Shown: in pieces, positions 1-8,462 of the stretch | How the letters are laid out: every line of letters begins with the position of its first letter | Numbering within the stretch: position 1 is the stretch's first letter | Program-made: the position numbers and the translations under genes | The notes under the pieces: generated by a model | What the model saw: only the letters and a program-made list of their open reading frames with translations | Databases searched by the model: none | Told to the model about the DNA's origin: nothing | NCBI GenBank assembly: GCA_035041965.1 | Contig: JAPYMA010000554.1 | Coordinates: 80,218 to 144,217 of the forward strand | DNA length: 64,000 bases | Direction: 5' to 3' | Origin: Anisakis pegreffii | Lineage: Eukaryota > Nematoda > Chromadorea > Rhabditida > Anisakidae

Positions 1-32
1 GGCTGTCGCGGGTTCGAGCCCCGCATCGGGCT
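1..32 (+). tRNA. tRNA-Lys(CTT), 3' part only
   Basis: Last 32 nt of a copy cut by the window edge: variable loop, T arm and 3' acceptor strand, identical to the complete copies. Confidence 0.9.
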
Positions 33-131
33 ATACTTTTATTGAAGGTCAACTTCTATAGGAATGCTTTTGTTAAATGCTACCACCTTATGCCTTCGAG
101 GTAGGTGGAAACGTGATGGGTGGAGCTGTCA

Positions 132-204
132 GCCCGGTTAGCTCAGTCGGTAGAGCACCAGACTCTTAATCTGGCTGTCGCGGGTTCGAGCCCCGCATCG
201 GGCT
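132..204 (+). tRNA. tRNA-Lys(CTT), copy 1
   Basis: A complete cloverleaf. The acceptor stem gcccggt/atcgggc pairs over 7 bp with one G-T. The D stem gctc/gagc has a GG-containing loop. The anticodon stem ccaga/tctgg encloses loop CTCTTAA, giving anticodon CTT (lysine AAG). A 5-nt variable loop follows, then T stem gcggg/cccgc with loop TTCGAGC. Internal promoter box A (TAGCTCAGTCGG) and box B (GGTTCGAGCCC) match the pol III consensus, and TTTT follows 5 nt downstream. No intron and no encoded CCA. The discriminator base (position 73) is T, whereas animal lysine tRNAs normally carry G or A there. Structure is sound, but aminoacylation efficiency is uncertain. Confidence 0.93.
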
Positions 205-303
205 ATACTTTTATTGAAGGTCAACTTCTATAGGAATGCTTTTGTTAAATGCTACCACCTTATGCCTTCGAGGTAGGTGGAAACGTGATGGGTGGAGCTG
301 TCA

Positions 304-376
304 GCCCGGTTAGCTCAGTCGGTAGAGCACCAGACTCTTAATCTGGCTGTCGCGGGTTCGAGCCCCGCATCGGGCT
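304..376 (+). tRNA. tRNA-Lys(CTT), copy 2
   Basis: Second complete unit, same sequence as copy 1. Confidence 0.92.
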
Positions 377-475
377 ATACTTTTATTGAAGGTCAACTTC
401 TATAGGAATGCTTTTGTTAAATGCTACCACCTTATGCCTTCGAGGTAGGTGGAAACGTGATGGGTGGAGCTGTCA

Positions 476-548
476 GCCCGGTTAGCTCAGTCGGTAGAGC
501 ACCAGACTCTTAATCTGGCTGTCGCGGGTTCGAGCCCCGCATCGGGCT
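476..548 (+). tRNA. tRNA-Lys(CTT), copy 3
   Basis: Third complete unit, same sequence as copy 1. Confidence 0.92.
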
Positions 549-647
549 ATACTTTTATTGAAGGTCAACTTCTATAGGAATGCTTTTGTTAAATGCTACC
601 ACCTTATGCCTTCGAGGTAGGTGGAAACGTGATGGGTGGAGCTGTCA

Positions 648-720
648 GCCCGGTTAGCTCAGTCGGTAGAGCACCAGACTCTTAATCTGGCTGTCGCGGG
701 TTCGAGCCCCGCATCGGGCT
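648..720 (+). tRNA. tRNA-Lys(CTT), copy 4
   Basis: Fourth complete unit, same sequence as copy 1. Confidence 0.92.
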
Positions 721-819
721 ATACTTTTATTGAAGGTCAACTTCTATAGGAATGCTTTTGTTAAATGCTACCACCTTATGCCTTCGAGGTAGGTGGAAAC
801 GTGATGGGTGGAGCTGTCA

Positions 820-892
820 GCCCGGTTAGCTCAGTCGGTAGAGCACCAGACTCTTAATCTGGCTGTCGCGGGTTCGAGCCCCGCATCGGGCT
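820..892 (+). tRNA. tRNA-Lys(CTT), copy 5
   Basis: Fifth complete unit, same sequence as copy 1. Confidence 0.92.
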
Positions 893-991
893 ATACTTTT
901 ATTGAAGGTCAACTTCTATAGGAATGCTTTTGTTAAATGCTACCACCTTATGCCTTCGAGGTAGGTGGAAACGTGATGGGTGGAGCTGTCA

Positions 992-1064
992 GCCCGGTTA
1001 GCTCAGTCGGTAGAGCACCAGACTCTTAATCTGGCTGTCGCGGGTTCGAGCCCCGCATCGGGCT
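992..1064 (+). tRNA. tRNA-Lys(CTT), copy 6
   Basis: Sixth complete unit, same sequence as copy 1. Confidence 0.92.
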
Positions 1065-1163
1065 ATACTTTTATTGAAGGTCAACTTCTATAGGAATGCT
1101 TTTGTTAAATGCTACCACCTTATGCCTTCGAGGTAGGTGGAAACGTGATGGGTGGAGCTGTCA

Positions 1164-1236
1164 GCCCGGTTAGCTCAGTCGGTAGAGCACCAGACTCTTA
1201 ATCTGGCTGTCGCGGGTTCGAGCCCCGCATCGGGCT
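1164..1236 (+). tRNA. tRNA-Lys(CTT), copy 7
   Basis: Seventh complete unit, same sequence as copy 1. Confidence 0.92.
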
Positions 1237-1335
1237 ATACTTTTATTGAAGGTCAACTTCTATAGGAATGCTTTTGTTAAATGCTACCACCTTATGCCTT
1301 CGAGGTAGGTGGAAACGTGATGGGTGGAGCTGTCA

Positions 1336-1408
1336 GCCCGGTTAGCTCAGTCGGTAGAGCACCAGACTCTTAATCTGGCTGTCGCGGGTTCGAGCCCCGC
1401 ATCGGGCT
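1336..1408 (+). tRNA. tRNA-Lys(CTT), copy 8
   Basis: Eighth complete unit, same sequence as copy 1. Confidence 0.92.
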
Positions 1409-1507
1409 ATACTTTTATTGAAGGTCAACTTCTATAGGAATGCTTTTGTTAAATGCTACCACCTTATGCCTTCGAGGTAGGTGGAAACGTGATGGGTGGA
1501 GCTGTCA

Positions 1508-1580
1508 GCCCGGTTAGCTCAGTCGGTAGAGCACCAGACTCTTAATCTGGCTGTCGCGGGTTCGAGCCCCGCATCGGGCT
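1508..1580 (+). tRNA. tRNA-Lys(CTT), copy 9
   Basis: Ninth complete unit, same sequence as copy 1. Confidence 0.92.
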
Positions 1581-1679
1581 ATACTTTTATTGAAGGTCAA
1601 CTTCTATAGGAATGCTTTTGTTAAATGCTACCACCTTATGCCTTCGAGGTAGGTGGAAACGTGATGGGTGGAGCTGTCA

Positions 1680-1752
1680 GCCCGGTTAGCTCAGTCGGTA
1701 GAGCACCAGACTCTTAATCTGGCTGTCGCGGGTTCGAGCCCCGCATCGGGCT
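1680..1752 (+). tRNA. tRNA-Lys(CTT), copy 10
   Basis: Tenth complete unit, same sequence as copy 1. Confidence 0.92.
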
Positions 1753-1851
1753 ATACTTTTATTGAAGGTCAACTTCTATAGGAATGCTTTTGTTAAATGC
1801 TACCACCTTATGCCTTCGAGGTAGGTGGAAACGTGATGGGTGGAGCTGTCA

Positions 1852-1924
1852 GCCCGGTTAGCTCAGTCGGTAGAGCACCAGACTCTTAATCTGGCTGTCG
1901 CGGGTTCGAGCCCCGCATCGGGCT
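1852..1924 (+). tRNA. tRNA-Lys(CTT), copy 11
   Basis: Eleventh complete unit, same sequence as copy 1. Confidence 0.92.
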
Positions 1925-2023
1925 ATACTTTTATTGAAGGTCAACTTCTATAGGAATGCTTTTGTTAAATGCTACCACCTTATGCCTTCGAGGTAGGTGG
2001 AAACGTGATGGGTGGAGCTGTCA

Positions 2024-2096
2024 GCCCGGTTAGCTCAGTCGGTAGAGCACCAGACTCTTAATCTGGCTGTCGCGGGTTCGAGCCCCGCATCGGGCT
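2024..2096 (+). tRNA. tRNA-Lys(CTT), copy 12
   Basis: Twelfth complete unit, same sequence as copy 1. Confidence 0.92.
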
Positions 2097-2195
2097 ATAC
2101 TTTTATTGAAGGTCAACTTCTATAGGAATGCTTTTGTTAAATGCTACCACCTTATGCCTTCGAGGTAGGTGGAAACGTGATGGGTGGAGCTGTCA

Positions 2196-2268
2196 GCCCG
2201 GTTAGCTCAGTCGGTAGAGCACCAGACTCTTAATCTGGCTGTCGCGGGTTCGAGCCCCGCATCGGGCT
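2196..2268 (+). tRNA. tRNA-Lys(CTT), copy 13
   Basis: Thirteenth complete unit, same sequence as copy 1. Confidence 0.92.
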
Positions 2269-2367
2269 ATACTTTTATTGAAGGTCAACTTCTATAGGAA
2301 TGCTTTTGTTAAATGCTACCACCTTATGCCTTCGAGGTAGGTGGAAACGTGATGGGTGGAGCTGTCA

Positions 2368-2440
2368 GCCCGGTTAGCTCAGTCGGTAGAGCACCAGACT
2401 CTTAATCTGGCTGTCGCGGGTTCGAGCCCCGCATCGGGCT
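2368..2440 (+). tRNA. tRNA-Lys(CTT), copy 14
   Basis: Fourteenth complete unit, same sequence as copy 1. Confidence 0.92.
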
Positions 2441-2539
2441 ATACTTTTATTGAAGGTCAACTTCTATAGGAATGCTTTTGTTAAATGCTACCACCTTATG
2501 CCTTCGAGGTAGGTGGAAACGTGATGGGTGGAGCTGTCA

Positions 2540-2612
2540 GCCCGGTTAGCTCAGTCGGTAGAGCACCAGACTCTTAATCTGGCTGTCGCGGGTTCGAGCC
2601 CCGCATCGGGCT
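2540..2612 (+). tRNA. tRNA-Lys(CTT), copy 15
   Basis: Fifteenth complete unit, same sequence as copy 1. Confidence 0.92.
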
Positions 2613-2711
2613 ATACTTTTATTGAAGGTCAACTTCTATAGGAATGCTTTTGTTAAATGCTACCACCTTATGCCTTCGAGGTAGGTGGAAACGTGATGGG
2701 TGGAGCTGTCA

Positions 2712-2784
2712 GCCCGGTTAGCTCAGTCGGTAGAGCACCAGACTCTTAATCTGGCTGTCGCGGGTTCGAGCCCCGCATCGGGCT
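2712..2784 (+). tRNA. tRNA-Lys(CTT), copy 16
   Basis: Sixteenth complete unit, same sequence as copy 1. Confidence 0.92.
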
Positions 2785-2883
2785 ATACTTTTATTGAAGG
2801 TCAACTTCTATAGGAATGCTTTTGTTAAATGCTACCACCTTATGCCTTCGAGGTAGGTGGAAACGTGATGGGTGGAGCTGTCA

Positions 2884-2956
2884 GCCCGGTTAGCTCAGTC
2901 GGTAGAGCACCAGACTCTTAATCTGGCTGTCGCGGGTTCGAGCCCCGCATCGGGCT
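2884..2956 (+). tRNA. tRNA-Lys(CTT), copy 17
   Basis: Seventeenth complete unit, same sequence as copy 1. Confidence 0.92.
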
Positions 2957-3055
2957 ATACTTTTATTGAAGGTCAACTTCTATAGGAATGCTTTTGTTAA
3001 ATGCTACCACCTTATGCCTTCGAGGTAGGTGGAAACGTGATGGGTGGAGCTGTCA

Positions 3056-3128
3056 GCCCGGTTAGCTCAGTCGGTAGAGCACCAGACTCTTAATCTGGCT
3101 GTCGCGGGTTCGAGCCCCGCATCGGGCT
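3056..3128 (+). tRNA. tRNA-Lys(CTT), copy 18
   Basis: Eighteenth complete unit, same sequence as copy 1. Confidence 0.92.
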
Positions 3129-3227
3129 ATACTTTTATTGAAGGTCAACTTCTATAGGAATGCTTTTGTTAAATGCTACCACCTTATGCCTTCGAGGTAG
3201 GTGGAAACGTGATGGGTGGAGCTGTCA

Positions 3228-3300
3228 GCCCGGTTAGCTCAGTCGGTAGAGCACCAGACTCTTAATCTGGCTGTCGCGGGTTCGAGCCCCGCATCGGGCT
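3228..3300 (+). tRNA. tRNA-Lys(CTT), copy 19 (last)
   Basis: Last complete unit. Its downstream spacer is normal for 52 nt (to 3352, including the TTTT terminator) and then breaks off. Confidence 0.92.
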
Positions 3301-3352
3301 ATACTTTTATTGAAGGTCAACTTCTATAGGAATGCTTTTGTTAAATGCTACC

Positions 3353-3552
3353 TGTCTTTCCCGTCAGGAAGCGAAACTGGACGGGTGGTTGGGTCTTCGA
3401 GTAAAGGTCGGGGAGCGGATCGCCCGGTGGTCCATGCGGGGAGAAAAGTGGAAGGGGGGGGTGTCCCGACAAAGAAGTCCGGGAGCAAATTGCGCGGGGG
3501 AGCGCTCACCGCCTATCTCATCGGATTCCCGGACTGGAACCGCGTTCGCAGA
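3353..3552. other. GC-rich block abutting the tRNA array
   Basis: About 200 bp much richer in G and C than anything around it, starting exactly where the array unit breaks off. It includes a run of eight G (3456-3463). Overlapping reading frames of 70-91 codons exist on both strands, but none resembles a protein family and all are explained by the lack of stop codons in GC-rich DNA. It matches no rRNA, snRNA or spliced-leader RNA that I can recognise. It may be an rDNA-spacer fragment, a different satellite, or a breakpoint insertion. Confidence 0.6.
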
Positions 3553-4092
3553 TGAACAACTGTTGGAACTGTTCATAACGGAAACGTTTCTTCAGTTTGT
3601 GATATAACAACGCAACGGATTATATATCAATCACTGTGGAATGGCTACACCGATATTGTTAAATGGCAGCTCAGGAACCGATTTGATCCAATGATCTTGT
3701 GTGGAATGTGAGCAATGATATTCAACAATGTGAGGGGCCCTGATCACTTCAAAGCTTTTTCCACCAGAGGCATAAGAGATGACGAAGGCCTAAGCTTCCG
3801 GTTAGGGAAGTTTACCAATGATCGGGTCTATTAGTGGGTTCCAACCATAAAAATGAACGTCAATTTTAAGCAATAATAGGAACAAGCATAAATTTTCTAG
3901 TCACGCTTGACTGATTAAAGTGGTTCGAACAAATTATGTGCGCTCCTCAGATGTCGTCGGTTTTGCTAAAGAGGAAAACTGAACAATGAAACGGGATTTG
4001 CTCTCATAATTTAAGCTGATCATTGCTGATATGAGGACATCCTATTCTATCAGTGACAAATAAAGGGGTTCATAGTGAAGCTTGAAGGCCGG

Positions 4093-4163
4093 ATTGGATC
4101 TTGGTAACCACGGAAACTCCTGGATCAGGGGTCCAGGAGTTTCGGTGGTTATCGAGAATCAAG
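4093..4163 (+). ncRNA. miRNA-precursor-like hairpin (candidate)
   Basis: Arms 4103-4124 and 4132-4153 pair over 22 positions with a single G-G mismatch and one G-U, around a 7-nt loop. Pairing continues outward with small bulges to about 4093 and 4163, giving a ~70-nt hairpin of pre-miRNA size in otherwise unstructured AT-rich DNA. The loop is short and I do not recognise a known mature miRNA seed. A degenerate inverted-repeat transposon is the main alternative. Either strand could be the transcribed one. Confidence 0.35.
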
Positions 4164-6324
4164 ATTTCAGCTCAGGCTGAGATTTCAAAGGAAAGACAAT
4201 GAGACACAGTTGTTCTGTTTGGATGGTTACAGCAAATTAAAGAATATTTGCACATAATCAATCAAGGATAAACTCGTTATAATTATTTTCTGAACCAAGT
4301 CATTTCACTGTGTTATAGTGACCAAATAATAAAACTGAACTCAATGAAACATCGAATGTTTCGAGGAATGCTTCCCAATTAATGCATGCTGAAGGATTGG
4401 ATAGGGTAATGTATCAATGCAACCACAAGTCACAGTAAACCTCTCGTTTGAAAATGAAAAGTGTTTTTTGATGGAAATACGAACCAAATGTCAGAACTGT
4501 GCTTAGTAGTGACATTGAATGATAGAATCGCTAGGAAACAGAATTTTGTTTTCCGAAATTGTGAAAATGATTAGGGCCGATACACAATGGGATTGAATAT
4601 TTTCTCCAGAGCATCAAGATAAGTACATTTTTATTGCTTGGATACATTTCATCTACTATGACAGTAACAAACTCCTGATCAGGGATGTTTTTCTTCAGCA
4701 GAAATTATAACGAATTCAAAAAAAGAAATTATAACGAATTCAGATGAGACTATTCCCAGATGAAACTAATATATGATTGTTCAAAAGTGAATGTCACTAA
4801 AAAAGATGCATAATATCGATGTCGCCTGTTATGAATGAATGCTTTACGTACGAAAGAGCAGCCAATGAAAAAAAAGATAATTAAGGAAAAAGCTTCGTCC
4901 TGGAATGCTTGTAATGAAAAAAATATTTGCTAAAATCACACTTAATTGATCATAAACGTATCAAAAAAATAACTAACCGCCAAATGAAATAACAACGTTC
5001 GTACGGCTGACCATTTATCCATTCGTTTATCGATCACAATCACATATCCTTTATGAACCTCTTCGAGACTAAAAAAAACTATCAGCAGGCATAAAGAAGA
5101 GAGGATAAGGAACTGCAAAACTAATCGAGCAGAAGGTGATTTGCATTACAATTCATTTTCCTGAGTTCCCGACAAAAGGCGTCTACTAAAACCATTTCCT
5201 AATGTTCATATATAATGGAAGGTGGCGCTGTAGAATGGATATTTCACCTAGTATATTCAGACCATTTGAATATAAAAGTGATGCAAGATTCTATCTAAAG
5301 TAAGATATTATGGTAATGATTAATTGTTACTGCCTCGATCGAAATATCTGATAATGATTGATGGATTATTCTGGCGAATGAAGTAACAAAATAACATACG
5401 GAGGAACTTGGAGAAGATACGAAATGAGAAGATGAAATTCTTCAAAAGTGAGCTGTGATCGACTGTCTGGAAACGTTAAAACTGGATAGCCTTCTTTCGT
5501 TCGAGCTCCTTTAATCGATTTGTTTGAATGAAATAAATGAGCAGATTGGAATATTTAGGATGACCATTAAAACTTTGAAGATATGGTTTTTGAAAGGTAT
5601 CATATTTTGAAGGATTCCGTTGGTTGGATCAGGTGATCGATCAATGAGTGTCATCTTCTTTTGTGTACGTATCTACGTGAAAAAATTATGCATAGATATA
5701 TCGAGTTTCGATTCGTATTTAAGTTGAACAAAAAATGATACAGTGACCGGTTTCAAGTAAAGGATTGAAGATATGGAAGTTGGTATTGCTGTGAGCGCTA
5801 TTCAACGAATGAAAAGCATACAAATGAGCGGAGCTCTACAATTCATTTCAGATTGTTTTTTCTTAACAAAAAAAACTTCCTGTAGTGCACAGAGATGGAA
5901 ATGAAATCGAAAATCTCAATTAGCAATATTCTGAACTCGTCATCCTTATACTAGCTCGAAGTATGGTTTCATTGTTCATCTATTGGTCACTTCCACTGGC
6001 CACTGCGCTCGCACAACACGAATGAAACTTCCAAACAACGAACAAATTAAAAGATCACCATTTTTGATCGATCGAATGCGGTTGAGTGAACCAATGAACA
6101 GAGTGCATATGAGATGTAATGATGGAATAATAATGAATTTATGAATGCCAAGCAATAATGCTCCAATCCACATTACATCGTACGCTCTGAGTTACATTTG
6201 GAATACGACAAGGTAAAACCAGTAAAAATAATGTTCATGAACGACAAGAGATAAAATTGAATATGATTTAGTTATGGAAATCACTTGCATTTTACAAAGG
6301 CAATTTCTGTTTCATTCCATGGAA

Positions 6325-6697
6325 CAGTGGTTCTCATAGGGGTGGGGATGAGGGAGATTCGGGGGTGCCGTGAAGGAATTGAAGACTGCTGATAGCTTGT
6401 TGGGATCGCCATTTTTGTTGGGAATAATTCTTCCACTGAAAGAGAATGTTTTCTAAAATCTTGTTCACTTACTAGAAATTAACTCATGATATACTACAAC
6501 TGACGAATTGATGGTAGCAAACTTCTTCATTACTGGATCAATTTTCCGACTTTCTTCAAACTTGTGTGAGAAGAAATGCGTTATCAGACAAGGATGAAAC
6601 TATGGTCACGTTGATCGTTGGAAGGAGGGAGTAAGAAGGAAAGGCAGTTGTTATGCGTCCAAAGGGAACACATAGCGTAAGAACGTGAGAACCGCTG
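6325..6697. mobile_element. Decayed hAT-type MITE
   Basis: The left end begins CAGTGGTTCTCA and the right end, read on the other strand, begins CAGCGGTTCTCA. This is the CAG-GGTTCTCA terminal inverted repeat typical of hAT-superfamily elements. The interior is 373 bp long in total, has a G-rich left part and encodes nothing. The 8-bp flanks agree at 5 of 8 positions and differ only by transitions, compatible with an old target-site duplication. Confidence 0.5.
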
Positions 6698-8134
6698 CTA
6701 CAGAATGCTAATCATCGAAGACTGAATTTACCGCAAAAAGAATGAATAAATTTCTGCTGAATGTGGATACGGAAACGAAATAGAATAGTCGATTAGGAAG
6801 CGCTATTACAAGGAAATGAGTTGTTAAAGGAGATAACGCAGTGAGAGATTGGACAACTGATCTCAATTCACACATATGTTCGATGATAAATTCTTTAAAG
6901 ACCACGGACGCCGATTTTCAGACAAAGGTGGTAGCATATGGTTATTGCGGTGTGAGACCAAAAAATCTACGTAAAGTAGAAGATGATTAAATCACTGCAA
7001 CACCATATGAAATGGCATCGATGAAAGTGGAAGCATAAGGAAGCATTAACGAATCGTTTATTGTATTTTATCGTCAGTTCAAGATGTTCTTATGGATCTC
7101 ATTTCCTTAACGCCTCAATGAGGCAATGATTTCTTAATAGACTTTCCTCAGTCTGAAACTATAAATATATCTTACCAAAAATATTTAAACGTTCGAATAC
7201 TTATGTTTTGAGGTTTACGATTAATATATGTATATTTGCATCGTGCTAAAAGTATGGGTAAAATATACTCATATCAATCTATTCAAGCAATATTTCATCA
7301 TCAAGAATTATGATGTTCACTGCTTCAAAAAGATGAACATTGAACTCAGATGAATGGAGGCAGAACTAAACAAAGCGAAACCGACCTATAGAATCAAATA
7401 AGCAAAACTACTCAACTTAAATGTAATGCATTGGCTCTCAACAAAATACTTATTTAAATAAATAAATCCCTGGCTGCCATAATCGCAATCTCATAAAGCA
7501 TCAGTACTGCCCCATTCACTGAACGTGTCACACAGATACATTTTATAGTCACATTCGACAAACAAACATTCTTGAACTCTTCAATACCTATCACACAAAC
7601 GCAAACATTCAGTACCAAACAATAGCAAGTTATGAATTTTATTTATGTCACCCATTTTGAGATCAGATTAGGATCGTTTATTCATCGACAGAATTCATCC
7701 ACAACGCACTGCTTCATAATTAAAGAGCCTTCGAAACCAATAAACTGAAAAACAGGATAACTAACAATGTGTATGATGTATGTGTTGTCCTGAAATGTGA
7801 AGGTGAGTTCGTGACCTTCCCTTGTGAGCAAAAATGATTTAGAATATACATCATTTACAAATTAAACCTTCATACATTAAACCTTCAGGGGTGTGCCATT
7901 ACTTTCACCATCGAAACACAAGAGATTATGAAAATATTAGGCTGAATGAGACATTGCAATGAATCAGAATCCATTGCAACATAGAAACGGGGATCATGTA
8001 CAATCAAAAACCATCTAGTTCAACTGAGATTATCTCAAACCATTCGTGTCCAGTGGACATTTTTATTCCCAACCCAAAAACGCGGCTGCATCACTATCCT
8101 GACACTTTCTTCATGGCAACTTCATCCTGCATGG

Positions 8135-8462
8135 CTACTCTATGTGAGATGAACCTTCATCGTTAGAACCGACATTGGGTGTGATCGCGCCGAAGTTCAG
8201 GAGCTCTTCAAACAAGCCGACTGATGTCAATTTCTTAAATCCACCCTTTGTGTTGTCCGTTACTGTGAGTGGTCTCCCCTGCTTTACGAACTTTCCGGTT
8301 TTTTGGCTTTCCTGCTTCCGGCGATGGTGAATTTCCTGTCCTATTGCTAACCTCATTATTTCCTGCATTCTTATACTCTCCAACTGCATCAGTGTTCACT
8401 ACAAATATGCTCCGAATTTCGGATTTTCGATTTTCCCTGACTAGTTTCTCCTGCTGATCCAA
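8135..8462 (-). CDS. Possible exon of an unrecognised protein, broken between two frames
   Basis: Two overlapping minus-strand frames both look protein-like. The upstream one (8462 to about 8290) is hydrophilic and ends in a Pro/Lys-rich stretch, SPSPEAGKPKN. The downstream one (about 8290 to 8135) contains KTGKFVKQGRPLTVT and later VGLFEELLNFGAITP, and ends in a TAG stop. They cross at a run of six A (minus strand, near 8300), where a single-base length change would join them. No ATG opens the upstream frame; it follows a stop, so it would have to be an internal exon. I recognise no family. Frames of this length arise by chance at this base composition, so composition is the only argument. 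Confidence 0.25.

Larger units (their letters stand above)
1..3352 (+). repeat. Tandem array, 172-bp unit carrying tRNA-Lys(CTT)
   Basis: A head-to-tail array of a 172-bp unit. Each unit has one 73-nt tRNA gene and a 99-nt spacer. The period is exact (the tRNA start recurs at 132, 304, 476 and so on to 3228), and I saw no base differences between units. The array begins before the window, since a unit is cut at position 1. It ends inside a spacer at 3352, where the sequence switches to unrelated GC-rich DNA. The spacer contains a TTTT run 5-8 nt after each tRNA (a pol III terminator) and a hairpin with CCACCT/AGGTGG arms around an inner CCT-TCG-AGG stem. Homogeneity points to recent amplification or concerted evolution, and copy number in an assembly may be collapsed. 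Confidence 0.98.
3553..8134. other. AT-rich intergenic DNA
   Basis: No reading frame with convincing protein character and no recognisable RNA gene. It holds the hairpin at 4093-4163, a second short hairpin right after it (about 4163-4184), a short direct duplication of an AT-rich 19-mer (about 4701-4742), and the MITE at 6325-6697. Confidence 0.5.

Noticed and set aside
1..3352. CRISPR-like array reading of the regular repeats
   Set aside because: The spacers are as identical as the tRNA part, the unit contains a perfect tRNA gene, and the context is eukaryotic.
3310..3607. Overlapping 70-91-codon frames in the GC-rich block
   Set aside because: Open on both strands and in several frames, beginning inside the tRNA array spacer; explained by GC content.
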